A DNA stretch of 64,000 bases from Vermamoeba vermiformis (taxonomy: Eukaryota; Tubulinea; Echinamoebida). Location: contig JBEWZL010000077.1 in NCBI GenBank assembly GCA_045837725.1, positions 682,001 to 746,000 of the forward strand, in the 5' to 3' direction. Each line of letters begins with the position of its first letter. Position 1 is the first letter of the stretch. A program made the translations under genes and the position numbers. Below, piece after piece: positions 1-12,662 of the stretch. Below the pieces are notes generated by a model. It was not told where the DNA came from. It made no database searches and was given only the letters and a program-made list of their open reading frames with translations.

Positions 1-3000
1 GAGAAATTAGTAAGTCTAATTAAATAATAATAGTAATAGTACTTACATCTTCTTGATACGTGGGGTTATTATTGCATAATCAATATCGAAGAAAAGTAGT
101 TCCGGATTCAGTCTTTGCATAACTTCAACTTCGACCAGATCCAACAATCCAGCAATTTCATACTTGCAAGCAAACTCCAATAGCTTATGTAACAGTTCTA
201 TACTATACTTTTCAATACCACTAATTTTGTCTTCGTAGATCCACTCGGACACTGCAGCGAGCAATTCTTTTGGTAGATCCACCTCGTTATTTCCGCGAAT
301 TTCTTTTAATAACACAGGCACGCGTGCTGCGTAAATAACTTCGTGGCCTTGTACTGTCAGATCCTTATTTTTGTTCGAGATTGTGAAATCGTGTGCTGCA
401 CTCTGGCCCAGTCTAAGAGCTCTCATGTCGTGTTGAAACTTTTCGAATAGTGTCTTGGGCTTGTATTCTTTGTGCACTACTGGCAACGCTAAAAAATAAA
501 AAAAATTCCGTCAGATCCAAAATAAAAATAATTATTTAAAAAATCGTTTCGTTTTTCGAAAGTTTTTTACTCATAGTAAACTTTATATATTTGGTAATCT
601 CAGATGTTATTAATAACATGACTTACTTATGCAATGAAGATCATCGAGTGGCTGTGCAGCAGATCCACCGACCAAGTACAACACGTTGTCATCGAGCACG
701 AGTGCGTTAGCGTAGCGTCCAAAATTTGTGAGCTTTTCATCGTCAGTGATCTCTCGCCACTCATTTTGTTCTGTTTAAACAATACTTAGTACGCGGTTAT
801 TACCCATTAATTTCAAATAACGACCAGAAAAATGAACAAATTTATTCAATCATCCGTAAAATGATCGGGGAATAAGTAAATAATTTGTGCACAAAAAGCC
901 GCGGCGGATCTGAGAGCTCTTTGAAAAAGTTGCTCGAGTTGACTGATCCGGTGAATTTCGATAGCAAAAATAAGATAAATTATAAATAATAATTGTTTCT
1001 GGTTGTTTTTTGATTTAAAATTCGTGTAATAGCTTCAATTTACCCTTTACCCTAAAAATAGTTATGTGTACGTACCAATATCGTAAGACCAAAAATCATT
1101 CAAATATTTCTTGCCGCCTTCACCGCCGTAAATGTACAACTTGCCGCCGTACTGCACCATGTAATCTAATTGTCGCGCTTGCGGTCCATTTTTGACTTCA
1201 ATTTGAGTCCATGTACTGGTCTCTGCATATGCACTTAATATTAACAAAAATAGTGCCAGTAAAGTATGAACGTAGTATATATATATCAGAGGATTATAAA
1301 ATCATACTGTTCGCCGCATTAAAATTCAAAATACCCAATTTTTTCACGTAAACAACGATATGTCAGTGCTCGTGCCATGATCACGTGGGACTTTCCTAAT
1401 TAGGCATACCTGGAGGTATACCCAACGGCATTGTTGCCATATGGGATTGATATATAGATGCGATGCTTAGGTAGGTCGGGAGAGTGCGCAACATTAACCC
1501 TCAATCCGAATGCCTTATTAGGAAAGTCCCACGTGGCTATGGGTTCGCGTGACGAGCGCCGACATTTTCGTTGTTTTCGCAAAAAAATCGAGTTGTACGA
1601 ATTTAAAAGCGTCCAAAAATAGACAGATCGGAGCTGTTCCGAAGTACAGTACGTACCAAAATCAAATTTGTAAAAGTCGCCAAAAGTCTCCACGCCGTTC
1701 CAACCGCCAAATATGTACATCGACTCTTCGTAGACAGCTGCGCCGTGTGCTCTGCGTGGCGACGGAATTTCACCTTTGGCTTCAACTTCTGTCCACGTCT
1801 CTGTCGCTGAAAATAAAAGTAAATTAATGATGCGGGTGCAAATGTTTTTGCAGTGGCAAAATAAATCGAACCTAGTCACAACTAACGAAAAAAGGGGATA
1901 TTAAATTTTTCGTACGCGCCAAATTTTGTTCGTTGTTTTTCTTAACGTTAGCGCGTTCGGGGGCACAATGCCCGCAAACTATATTTTTACATATATCAAC
2001 GTATACGAACGTAAGAAAACGTAAAAAAAAACATATAAAACGTAACAAAACGCAAAAAACGCAATCTTACGCGTAACGTAAGACTAAAAATAATAAGTAA
2101 TAAAAAAAGTTTGATATCTAAAGCACCGAGGCTTGAATATTCGACGTGCATATATATTAATACTATGCGTAAGATTCTTACCAAAGTCAAACTTGTAAAT
2201 CTTATTGATGCAATCGTTTCCTTCCTGCATCAATTTCCCGCCAAAAGTGTACAAGCAGTTGTCGTAGACTACGCCTGAATGCAAGTACATAGGCTCAGGT
2301 AAGGTGCCTTTGGCTTCCACTTTATGCCACCTGTGCGTGTCTAATTATAAAAGTTTAAGTACTTTAAATTAAAATAAAATTTAGAATTCTAAAATTGGAT
2401 CCAGATCTGATAATTATTTCCGATTATTTCGAATACTTACTTAAATCTAGATAACATAACCTATTGTCCATATAAAAATGTCCTCCTATTAATTGCGTGC
2501 CGGCAATTATATAAATCCGATTATTGTAAACAACGAGACCGTGGTATTGAGACTTTTGCACGACATCATCTTCATACGTGGAAAGCTGGTACCACATTTT
2601 TAATTCTAAAATTAATGAATGTTATTATGGAATGAATATTAGATAAATACTCTTTATTCCAAAAATGAAACTTCTAATCCGTTCGTTTTATTTAAGATAT
2701 TGTAGATAAATTAAATAATATCGTTATTTATAATTAATTAATTATAATTCAGTCGTAAGATTGACGGAAATGAAGATCTTCATGAATAATATATTTTACG
2801 TTTTAATTTAATTTGCGATTGACAAACATGTCGCTTACCAATATCATAGCAATTAACAATTATAGCGCCATTTGATCCAAATATTGCGTATATTATCCCT
2901 CGATGAAGAACTGTCCTTTGGCCGATCGAGATCTCATGCTCAAGCGGGATAGGCGGTAATGCTTGCCATTTGCCAATTTTTATTTCTTCTTGTGTTTCTT

Positions 3001-3004
3001 CCAT
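1..3004 (-). CDS. Kelch-repeat protein with C-terminal BTB domain (LZTR1-like order), 3' end outside window
   Basis: Seven exons are visible: about 3004–2840, 2608–2440, 2342–2180, 1806–1658, 1230–1078, 773–628 and 489–47. The first six each encode one kelch blade, with motifs such as VVYDNCLYTFGG, AAVYEESMYIFGG and KLYIYGG, and blade boundaries coincide with introns. Exon 7 encodes a BTB/POZ-like region with the phrase VPVLLKEIRGNNEVDLPKE and the helix LLEFACKYEIAGLLDLVE. It ends at a GTAAGT donor at 46–41, so the gene continues beyond base 1. The start MEETQEE at 3004 follows an AT-rich leader. Kelch-then-BTB order is that of LZTR1-type proteins, which act as Cullin-3 substrate adaptors; that role is inferred from the family. 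The intron between exons 4 and 5 is unusually long because it holds a 154-bp inverted-repeat element. Confidence 0.8.
1382..1535. mobile_element. Short inverted-repeat (MITE-like) insertion in a kelch gene intron
   Basis: The arms at 1382–1406 and 1511–1535 are inverted copies, 25 nt with one mismatch, each starting CACGTGGGACTTTCC. They bracket about 100 bp of unrelated sequence. Weaker pairing continues a few bases outward (CCAT…), so the exact ends and any target-site duplication are uncertain. There is no coding capacity. The element sits inside an intron of about 430 bp, several times longer than its neighbours. A non-autonomous DNA transposon is the simplest reading; a hairpin-forming regulatory element is the alternative. 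Confidence 0.6.
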
Positions 3005-3103
3005 TTATTTTAATATCAACTAAAATTTGGCATGCTTATGCGCAGCTAAAAAAGGCCCTAGAACTTTAGTTTGATTTTTTCACCCCTTCTAAACTAAACA
3101 ACT

Positions 3104-4179
3104 ATGGGCCAAGTGTTAGATTTTATTCTGCCTGCGGCAATGACGGTCGCGCCAGTGGCTGGCTATATCCCACAATACCAGTCCATCAAGAAAACAAAAA
3201 ACAGTTCTGGATTTAGTACTTTTGTTAGTTTAATTTTATTTATTTCAAATATATTGCGGCTGTTCTTCTGGTAAGATATTATAATCATATTTACAGTTCT
3301 AGGTAATTTAGAATATTTACCAAAAATATTTTTTTTTAAAGGATCGGCAAACGCTTCGAGCTCTATCTTGTATTCCAATCTATCTTCATGATAATTGCAC
3401 AATTATTTATGATGGAAGTTTGTGTACGTGCACAAACGGATGGCAAGAGACGAAAGAGATTTATTGGTAAGTCCAAATCTGAAACGTCAACATCCAGCTG
3501 AAAAAGCCAACCTTAAAACAATTTTTCTCATTTGCTTGTATTTTCAGAATTTGATCCATCTAGCTTTTGGAATTGGCGCTCATTTATTGACTATGGTAAG
3601 TGAATTTCAATTTCATATTAAATTTCGGGTGCTTTTTAAATCATAAATTAACACTTATTTTACTCGCAGTGGAATTTTTGGCTTCATTTACAGCTATTAT
3701 TGCGTTCTTTACGCTACTTTTCTTATTTCAAAACTGGTTCACTGAATTGTTGGGATTTTTGGCACTCGGTATCGAATCCGTCTTAGGTGTGCCTCAACTT
3801 TGGCAAAACTATAAAAAGAAATCTACTGAAGGCTTAAGGTAAGTTATTATATTAAATTCATCCGTATAACGAGCAACTAAACGAAAAATTTTCTAATGCG
3901 ATCCAAGATCGACCTTAAATTTTACTTTCCATCAACATTTATACATTTTTTTTACGTAAATTATTATATTATATACGATATTAATTGTATTAATTTGTTT
4001 CTGGCAGCTGGACGATGATTGCTAGTTGGTTCATCGGAGATTTCGTGAAGACAGTGCTGTTCATTCAACGCGGTGCGCCACTGCAGTTCACTTTGTGCGG
4101 AATAATTCAATTGACCGTCGATTGCTTGATTTGTTATCAGATTTACGCGTATACCAAGCCCAAGAACAGATTTGATTAG
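3104..4179 (+). CDS. SLC66A2: PQ-loop repeat membrane protein, SLC66A2/PQLC1 orthologue
   Basis: Five exons (about 3104–3269, 3343–3471, 3548–3594, 3670–3838, 4007–4179) encode about 225 residues. The first PQ loop reads GYIPQYQSIKKTKNSSGFST and the second VLGVPQLWQNYKKKSTEGL; each is followed by hydrophobic helices. The segments EFDPSSFWNWRSF, GDFVKTVLFI and RGAPLQFTLCG match the human SLC66A2 (PQLC1) layout closely and over the full length. Family knowledge: SLC66A2 and the yeast relative Any1/Cfs1 act in endosome/trans-Golgi membranes and are linked to phospholipid scrambling and flippase balance. The start follows CAACTATGGG. A possible poly(A) signal AATAAA lies at 4242–4247. Confidence 0.88.
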
Positions 4180-4531
4180 GATCTAGTTTCACTCGAGTAT
4201 ACTTCATTCCAGTCGATGACGGTTGTGTTATTTGCAGTACCAATAAAGTGTCACTAAACCAACAATAGGCTTTGTGTATAATTCACCTTAATCGGATCCG
4301 ATGTGACAGATCTGTCCTGTGAAACTGCAATCGCGTTGGTATATTTTCTTTCAGGAAAATCATTACCGTTAAAGGAATGTTAGTGCAAATTAATTAATTG
4401 GTGCACTTTCTCAAAGATTAAGGCAGCTACGCAAAAATGAAACGGGTTGACAAAGTCATTTCTGCGACAATTCCAAAAATGAACAGCACAAATATCTCGT
4501 AAAGTCAATCGGTTATAATACCACTGATACT
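4180..4531. other. Intergenic, 350 bp
   Basis: This stretch holds the 3' tail of the SLC66A2-like gene with AATAAA at 4242–4247, then the upstream region of the acetyltransferase gene. It contains two GATC-rich stretches (GGATCCGATG and CAGATCTGTCC near 4293–4315). I see no ORF or RNA gene. Confidence 0.5.
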
Positions 4532-5559
4532 ATGGAGCTATTAGAGGTTTGTTTTCGATTACTTTACTTTGTCTACAGCTAATTTTGGGTCAGGTGAAAA
4601 CATATCCGGATGGACCTGCTTTCGCAGCGGATTGTCTTGGATTTTTGAACGAAAAAGAAATAGAAAATAATGTGATGGTATCCATTGCACCTAAATTGAA
4701 GGGAGATAGCTTGTTGTTCTCTGTACGTGACAAGATCTCAGATCAAAGTAAGTCCAAAACGAGTAGAATATTCTAAAATTAATTGTAAAAATATTAGTAA
4801 TATTGTGCGGTATGAATGACGTCGGTTTTAACATTCTTGCGATTGTTTGCTATGAGCAAGATCCAGCAAAATTGCGAAATATTCTTGATTTCACCGCTGC
4901 ATTCTTGTTAACGAATCCCGCCACTCCAAAGATGATATCTGTATCTGCTAGAAAAGACATATCAAACTATTTCAAAGATTTTCTCAACCAAAACTTCAAC
5001 GCCGGATTAAACGACGAGCAGCCCCTTCGTTGCTACGTGTGCAAGCAAGTAACTAACTACGCGCTTGAAAAATTAAGGAAAGTGCCTGGAAAGTTAATCA
5101 CTGCCGATGAGACTCATTTAGAAGCTTGCGTTCAATTAGTACTTGACTTTGAAGCGTTCGTTCATCCTCCAAAACAACGCAGATCCGGTACGCTCAAAAG
5201 ACTATTCAAATAAGTATTATTATTAACATCTCGTATTAGCTGAGGCAATTAGATCAAGGTTAGCAGATCTTATTAAGGCGAAAATGGTTTGGCTTTGGTC
5301 GGATGCAGGAAAATTTACCTCAATAACCATGTCAACACGCGAAACAACTACTTCAATAGGAGTCAATGCAGTATTTACGCCTGAAGAATATAGAGGCCGA
5401 GGATACGCTACTGCATTAGTCGCTTCTGTTGTACAATTGCTGTTGCAACTCAAACCGAACGTGTTTTTGTTTGCGGATCTGAACAATCCAGTCAGCAATA
5501 AGGTCTATGTGAATATTGGATTCGAGCCTATTGAAGACTCGGTGAGATGGGCTTGCTAG
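4532..5559 (+). CDS. GNAT-family N-acetyltransferase
   Basis: The product is about 270 residues from four or so exons. A short first exon starts at 4532 (MELLE). The main exons are about 4595–4747, 4797–5188 and 5241–5559; an intron with a GTACGC donor near 5189 joins KQRRS to AEAIRSRLADLIKAK. The C-terminal part carries the acetyl-CoA-binding signature of GNAT enzymes: NAVFTPEEYRGRGYATAL, with the R-G-R-G-Y-A pyrophosphate loop, then FADLNNPVSNKVYVNIGFEP, the usual beta6-alpha4 region. The N-terminal half is poorly conserved and gives no substrate clue. If the last intron were retained, translation would stop within it (KRLFK) and lose the catalytic domain. The gene is convergent with the kelch–DUF4419 gene 120 bp away. 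Confidence 0.75.
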
Positions 5560-5681
5560 TGTAGAGATGAAGCTGAAGCCATAATAAACGATGTATTGTT
5601 TGATATATGTAGACAAGTCTTATGCATAAAGTTTGAATTTACTAAATAAGGCAATAAGATAAAATCAAAAATTGTACTAAT

Positions 5682-8600
5682 TTAGTCAAAAAACTCGTCC
5701 GAATCCCAGGCTATCCTCGGATACTTGCAATCCTCTCGGATTAACAAAGGCACCATAAAATATACGAGAGTTTCATTGGCATTTGCAGCGGCGATTAATT
5801 GATCACGTGCTTCACCTGACAATTGGCTCGCGGAACTGCCTCCGAAACTTGCAAGGTGTAATGATGAGTTTTGTTGCACCAGATCCAAAAATAACGGCGC
5901 ATCCTCCGTAGAACATTTGATGCTAACCAAGATCTCTTGCAGCGTCTTGTTGGTTTTGATAGCAGTCAGTAGTCTTTGCAAAGTTTTGCCTTCAAACACG
6001 ACGTTCGTCATTTCTGACAAGTTGAGCAGTTGGAGCGGGCAATCAGGTTTCTCGAGCCATTCTACGATTAATTCCGTGAAAGCCTTTGCGTCCTCCGTGT
6101 TCAACGTTGACTTGCGGAGATTGAACGTTTTGATCGATCTATTGTGCACTAGACCTTTGCCAAGTACGACAGCAGCACCAGGATGCAAAGTTGATTTTTC
6201 CACGAAAAGCGTTTTCAACGAGCAATCTTCGCGCATGACGAACTTCTGAAGCGAGCCCATATGTTCAGCAGTGCATGTCAAGTATGAATTAATACTTTCG
6301 AGCTTTGTCGTGACGTCCAAGAACGACAGGTCTTGCAAATTAACGGATCCGAGCGATTTCAGGGAAGGAATGCTGAGTGCTTTGGCGAGTTCAGCAGGGT
6401 ACATTCTGAACCGGACATATTGGACTGTTTCAAGTGATGGATTCAAGGGCATATTGTTCACAATTAACTCTTTCAAGCCTTCTGATTCAACGTCAACCCA
6501 CGCCCTGCGGCCATCTTGGATAATTTCTTTGTTGCCTAGATCTTTCAGTGAAATTTCTTTGAGTGTTTTTGACTCGATTTGTCCTCTGATTAATATCTCG
6601 GTGATCGCCAAGTCTTCACCTCCAAATGACATCTCTTTAAAATGTTTTAAACCATTCGGTCTTCTGCACAACTTCGCGACTGCTTTAGCCACGTCTTCGT
6701 TCTTGATCGTGTCAAATGTCAGTGCTTCTAACGGTGCTTTTGTGTTGAGCAAGGCAGTGACAAAGGCGGAATAATTCAGCTCGGACTTGTTTCCTTTTTT
6801 GGTGCTTGCTAGTTCATCATCTTCTTCATCATCGTCACGAGAATAAACAGTTGAAGTACGACCGATTTCAAAGCGTTTCAAGTTGCATGAAGGATGTAAC
6901 AGAAGCTGCGACATCTTCTCGATTGATTCTTGTGTCGTCAAAAACACCGTCAATTCTTCGATTTTCGGGTTGCCGATAAGCAAGTCGAGAATTTCGTGCT
7001 CAATCGTTGCAAGTTTGTTGTGAATGTGTACTTGAGTGATGTCCGTATTCAGCTTCAAGTACTCAACTATCTTCTCTGTCAAGGCGGCAAATGCTGCTTG
7101 ACTGGACTTTCCTATTTTGGAATAGAAATATAGGGCTGAGTCTATACTCTTTGCACTGAAATCACAGTTTGACGCGCCTTGACCAGTCTTCAAGTACTCT
7201 TGTTTCCAAGAATCAATCAAACGAGTGACGAGCTCCAATCTGAAGTTGATCTCGTTTGATCCACCTTTGACGAGCTCAATCGGATCGTCCTTCAGCACTT
7301 CGTAGAACTGCTGCATGAGCATCTTGTCGCGGCCTTTCAGCGTGTTTTCGATGTACCTCTTGAAGGCCTCAGGTGACATCTTACCAGCGCCGTCTGTCTC
7401 CACGATCACGTGACAGAACTGGGGTTCGAGCCATGGAAATTTCTTGTCTTCTTGGCTCTCCCCGTGCACGACATTGCTGTACAGAAGACCGCTCTTGAGC
7501 TCAAAGTGTCGCTGTGTCTCGACATTCTGCCACTTGACCGTTGAAATGTGTGCTTTGTAGTTGTAAAAATCATCGCCGTAGAATCGCACTTTGCCGTTCT
7601 CTTTTCTTGCGTATCCTTTACGATAGAACGCATTGATCCAGCCTTCAACGACGTCAGTGTGGCCTGACATGCAGTTATTGATGCTGAACATCTCTTTCCA
7701 GTACCCAGGATCACGTGTCGTGTAGATCTTGCGAGTCTGTTCTTCAGCCTCCTTCAAATAAAGGCTCATTTTCTGGTCTGCAGAACCATCTTGATTGAAC
7801 ACTTCAGTGCGCATTCGGTGGATCTTGTGCTCGAGTGTCTCCCAGTCTTGTCTCGTGCCCAAAACTTTCACACGAGGAATTCCGCACATCGTAGACATGT
7901 AGTAGTAGTACGCAGACATTGCCTCACAGAACGCTGATTGCATGGCAAGTCGAGATTCCGCTGTGCTGCACGAGAAATCTGCCGTGAAGATACTTGCATC
8001 AACGGGAAGTTTTTTTGCAATGCCTGTCAATATAGTTATAACGATATTGAGGTTAATATGATGTACTTACCTTGAATGAGTGCATTGAGATCGATCTTAG
8101 AGACGTCGTGTGTCATGGCCATAACTTGCTTCTTAGACGTCGAGTCCGTGAACAAGTGTCTGAAGGCATCAGGACAGGTCAGTATCTCGTCTGCAATCTC
8201 GCACAGCACGGTGTAGAAGATAATGTCGGGCGACAGGATGACTGAGAAGTGGTTGGACCAAGCCAGCGTCAAATAGTGAATGTAGTTCTTGTGCACAAAC
8301 ACCGAGTCTGACGGGGCAGCTACTGTGCTCTCGATGATCTTCTGTTGATCCATTAGCGGGAACAAACCGTTAAAGTCTTTGACCATCTCGTGGTGGATCT
8401 TGAGACCGCTCGCGTTGACAGGCTCAAGGCTGGTGTCAATCACAATTGGCTCTGGAACGTACTCGTCAATTACCGTCACAGGAGCCTGTAATAATAAAAA
8501 TTCATTAGATGGGTCCTATCGCTTGGCACACGATAAACAAGAACGGCTTATGAACGTACCTTAATATGGGACAATGCTGCACGAGCCTCCTGAGCGAGCT

Positions 8601-9677
8601 GCTCGTCGATTTGCCGTTTTTGGTCTTGGCTTGGCATGTTATTGACGTCAATCACGCTCATCTTTCCGTCAGCCATCCAGCAGTAAATCTTGTCTCCAAC
8701 GACTGTTGCGTAGTTAGCGAACTCTTTTGGCTTGTCACCGCCAACGATCTTTTTCTCCCATGTTGCGGTCGCGAGATCCAGGGCCCACCACTCGTTAGGG
8801 TCAGTGTCACGTGTTGGAGAAAAGTACAATGACGAGCCTATTCTTCCTACGTAGGTGTAGGCGTACAAGTTGAGAGAGGGATTGTTCTTCAGTTCTTTGA
8901 CACGTGCCCATTTGGTCTCTTTCAGGTCGTAATAGAACAGTTCCCCGTGCTTCGCTGCCTTCTCTTTTTCGTATGAAGCGAAGGGGGCGTAGAGTACTAG
9001 AATATCATCGGATAGGGCGAGCATATACATTTCGTGCCGTTCTTGGGGATGTTCACCAAAACCTTCTTGAGCCGAAGTTGAAATTTGCGACGTTGAGGTG
9101 TTCACTTGATAAACCTTCTTTTCAAACGAGTTATGATTGCCGTCATAGTAGTACAATGATTGGCCAATGACTCCAATTGACGAAAGGTGGAGAGAGCCCC
9201 ATAAATCAGTCGCTCCTGGTAAATCCACTTTTCGCCATTGCTGCTTTACGGTATCAAAGCAAAGCCAACCACCGTGGTCGTTAATCCATATATCAGTTCC
9301 AACAGCCGTGCCATAAATGAAAATGTCCCCACAGTTTTTTCGGGGTGAGGTTGTCTCGATCTTGGACCAAGATGCGGATTTTGTATTGAAAACATGAAAC
9401 ACAGAACCAGCAATCTCCCCTAGACGAACATTTCCTTCCGCACGGCCAGCGTAGTAGTAAATATTGTCTCCCACTGGAATTGCAAGGCCTTCTTGGCGAG
9501 GAGTGGGAATCTGACCAGTAGTCGTTACTGATCGACGCAAGAAATTCTGAAATATTATTTACGTAAGTAATAGCAAGTAATTAATAATATTTTGACAGAT
9601 AACCACTCGTTTGAAATTGAATAAAATAATTATGTTGTTTTTTTGAAATAACTTACCAAAGAGTTGTTGGATTCCAT
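5682..9677 (-). CDS. Three-part protein: kelch propeller – DUF4419 – leucine-rich/RNI-like repeats
   Basis: Four exons (9677–9658, about 9548–8561, 8486–8070, about 8021–5682) encode about 1,250 residues. The start is MESNNSL at 9677, spliced to NFLRRSVTTTG. Residues about 10–335 are kelch-like blades (NIYYYAGRAEGN, IGSSLYFSPTRD, DKIYCWMADG). The centre is DUF4419: KDFNGLFPLMDQQKIIEST, YLTLAWSNHFSVILSPDI and, in the last exon, CSTAESRLAMQSAFCEAMSA and WKEMFSINNCMSGH. The C-terminal 500 residues are leucine-rich, RNI-like repeats (LKTLFVEKSTLHPGAAVVLG, IKTFNLRKSTLNTEDAKAFT). An acidic linker DDDEEDDE lies between. DUF4419 has no assigned biochemical role; the two flanking repeat folds suggest a scaffold. 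I know of no named family with all three parts. Confidence 0.8.
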
Positions 9678-9792
9678 TGCTTTGATAAATAAAATTGATT
9701 TTAGTTCTAACCAACAATTTTTGGTTGACAGGCGCTAAAAATGTCGCTAGAAAAATCTAAGAATGTGCATCCGTGTGTTACACGTGTGTCAA

Positions 9793-12478
9793 TCAATAGT
9801 TGTGATAGTCGTATCCTTTGTCTTCAAAATCTTCAGGTTTTGGAATTGATAACGACATTTCTTTGCGTTGTCGAGTCTGCATCATGATTTTGTTCGCCAA
9901 TGAACCTTCCGTCAGCGGATCTCCTTCAATTACTTTCCAATGGTCGAACAGCATTTGCGGGTATACTGGATGCTTGCATTCTTCTAATAATTCTTTCATT
10001 AATCCTATGGACTCAATCGCTGGCAAAAAACCGGTGATAAATGAACAGATCTTGCCGCACTTTTCTTCGCTAATATTAAATGCTCGTCGCTTGATCAAAA
10101 TTTCCTTGACTTTTTCTAAGTTGGCGTGATCGATTTTCATCTCCATCTTGAAGACAGGCTCCAACAGAATCGGCTTGGCTCGGAGTTGTGCTGCTTTCAT
10201 GACTCGCTTTACAGCGGGTAGAATCGCTGTGTATCCATTTCGCGAATAAACATTGGCCTCATATAAGTTCGTTTTGGTGCCTCGAAGTGGTTCGCCGCAC
10301 AAGGCACCTTCTTGCGTCGCGTAAACAAAGCCAGATTTTATCAACTTTTGAATCTTTTCTTCGTCGATGGATAGAACGTTCTTTGTATAATTAGTGAAAA
10401 TATTGGTGCTTCGTTCGGTTTCGATATTTTCAGGGCATATATACCAAGTATTATTGGCTGTATGTTCGTCAAGCCCAATTGTTTTTAGTAAGTCCGCGAC
10501 GTTAGTGATTTGTCTGCTCGTGTTTAGTGTCTCTGTCATTTTCAGTGTATCATCGTTCAATGGCTCCATTTTGATCCAAAATCTGTTGTGTTTGTTCGGT
10601 GTGACAGCAACGCTCATTTTAGATGACATTTCCGTGACACTTTCACGAAGCTGGAAATGGTAGTCTGTTTGGAACTCGGCTTCTTTTGCCATCGATCTGA
10701 GTCTTTCTATAATTATGCTTGCATGAAACTCTCCACATTCAAAAATTGTTGGGCAATAATAGCTTTCTGAGATGTAATCATTTCGTACGTCAAGATAATA
10801 CGCTTTTCTTAACAAAGGCAGGGAAGAATTCATGTTCGCATCGATATGAAATAATAGCCCTAGTCTTGGTGTTATTGATGATATTGTTTGAGGAATGGCA
10901 TGAGCAGTCTCAATGCTGCTAAGTGTGAAACTATTGCACTGAGGAATCAGATCCACTCCTTCGAGAACGACCAAATTTCCGCACGGACAATAGTCGATAG
11001 AATTTCCACTCAATGTTGATAGACCTCGAATCAATCTCGCATTGGTTTTTTGAACATCTAAACAGCAATTACTACAGATCTAACCGCGACGCATTACTTA
11101 CACTTGGTGCCAGTCCATTCCGAGCCTAAATTTATTCCAACTACGAATAATGTGTCTTTAGACTTAATCGTTCCTGAGAATACTCGAGCAACCATATTAA
11201 AGTGGGTCTTGTCTGCTGAAAGCAAGTTGCGACTGACATAAACAAGGGTCGGTCCGTTGGCATCACATGCAGATATTGAATCGAAAATGGCGCCTTCGTG
11301 GTTGTAAAGCTTTTTTGCCAGATATTTTTGAGCTGCTATCGGGCTCGGTAAATGTTCGACAATTGCTTCGATGAGCGCATCCGTTCCAGAGAAAAACTTT
11401 CTGAGCGCACAATGCGCTAACTCGATTCCACTAAGCTTTTGTTCTTCACTCGAAAGCTTTATATCTAATTTGGTAATCACAGAGCCTAAGTCTTGTGGTT
11501 GACTTTCGTTGACTGAATTTAAGATCTTGAAAATCGGATCCAAAACCGTTTTGCAAAAGAATCGACGTAATGTAGCTCCATTATGGGATATATTTTTGTT
11601 AATAAACTGCTTGCTTTCGGATTCGTAAAAATTGTCGCCCCACATTCGCTTCAGAACCTTCATGTACTCGCTGATGTTTGCTTTTTTCGCGTAGAGCTTC
11701 GCAAATTGATTTAAATTGAACATCCAACCATTCTTCGCTGATCCAAAAATTACATTTCCTTTTACGGGATCGAAGCCGTAAGTTTCAAGTGCGCTTGGAT
11801 CAGTCTTTTGAATGAGTGCGTTCAATTTTTTAATGGATTGGTCAAATCTATTGTACAGCTCTTCTTCCGTTAATCCTTCGTCTATAATAGCGCGGTCTAG
11901 CATATTGAAAAATAATACAGGCCGCACTTGTTCTTCCAAAAGCCTTTTCAGTACTACATCCGTTTGAAGTCTTGGTCCGTCGATGCAATCAATAACTAAT
12001 ATTGCTCCGTCTGTAATTTTAAGCGCTGAAAATACTTCATCGTGGCATTCAATATGGCCGGGAGTGTCGGCAACAGAAATAAAATACGGATGTGATCTAT
12101 AGTGGACTGTCAACGAACTGTAACTCGTTAAATGGGACGGTAACTTGCTTGATTGTGATAATTGCTCGTTTGTAAGGCATTTGTATGGTTCTAAGTTCAG
12201 AAATTAGGAAAATGGCTCGTGGTAAAATTAAATTCGAATCCTTCGCAAATAGGAAACAGTGCAAAATTAGGAAAAAATATAGATTATGTTCTGTGATGGA
12301 CTGCGACTCATTATGATAATTTTTCAAAATCAATAATTTGAACTAAATAAAAAAACAACTTACCAGATGTGACGAGTGCACTCTTTAAGCTTGTTTTGCC
12401 GTGATTTAAGTTTCCGATTATTGCTATATTACGAATATACGCTGGAGAATTCAAGGGTAGTTTGGCTTGAGCTTCCAT
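9793..12478 (-). CDS. Divergent eEF2-like GTPase lacking the diphthamide histidine
   Basis: Three exons (12478–about 12364, 12190–11098, about 11060–9793) encode about 830 residues, close to eEF2 length. The G1 motif is IIGNLNHGKTSL (eEF2: AHVDHGKSTL), G3 is ADTPGH and G4 is NMLDR in place of NKMDR. The switch-I region (EQLSQSSKLPSH) lacks the usual ITIKST signature. Exon 2 starts after the acceptor at 12191, giving a fully open frame into TVHYRSHPYF. Domain V ends with YPQMLFDHWKVIEGDPL and ETR-type TRQRKEM, as in eEF2. The domain-IV tip reads NVYSRNGYTAILP where eEF2 has DAIHRGGGQIIP, so the modified His is absent. Snu114/EFTUD2 and EFL1 were considered; length and C-terminus fit eEF2 better. 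Probably a specialised paralogue rather than the main translocase. Confidence 0.75.
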
Positions 12479-12662
12479 CGTCCAAGCTTTGCTGAATATG
12501 CGTAAGTTATGTTATTCCCTTGTTATTATGTTATTGGCGCATAAATAATACACCCCAGCTCGCTGTACGTAAACATTTGGAGTTTATGTGTTTGCCATCA
12601 ATTTTTGTGCGTCAGTTTACAACGCACGTGCCATAAGATAATCACGTGCCGCGAATGTAAAT

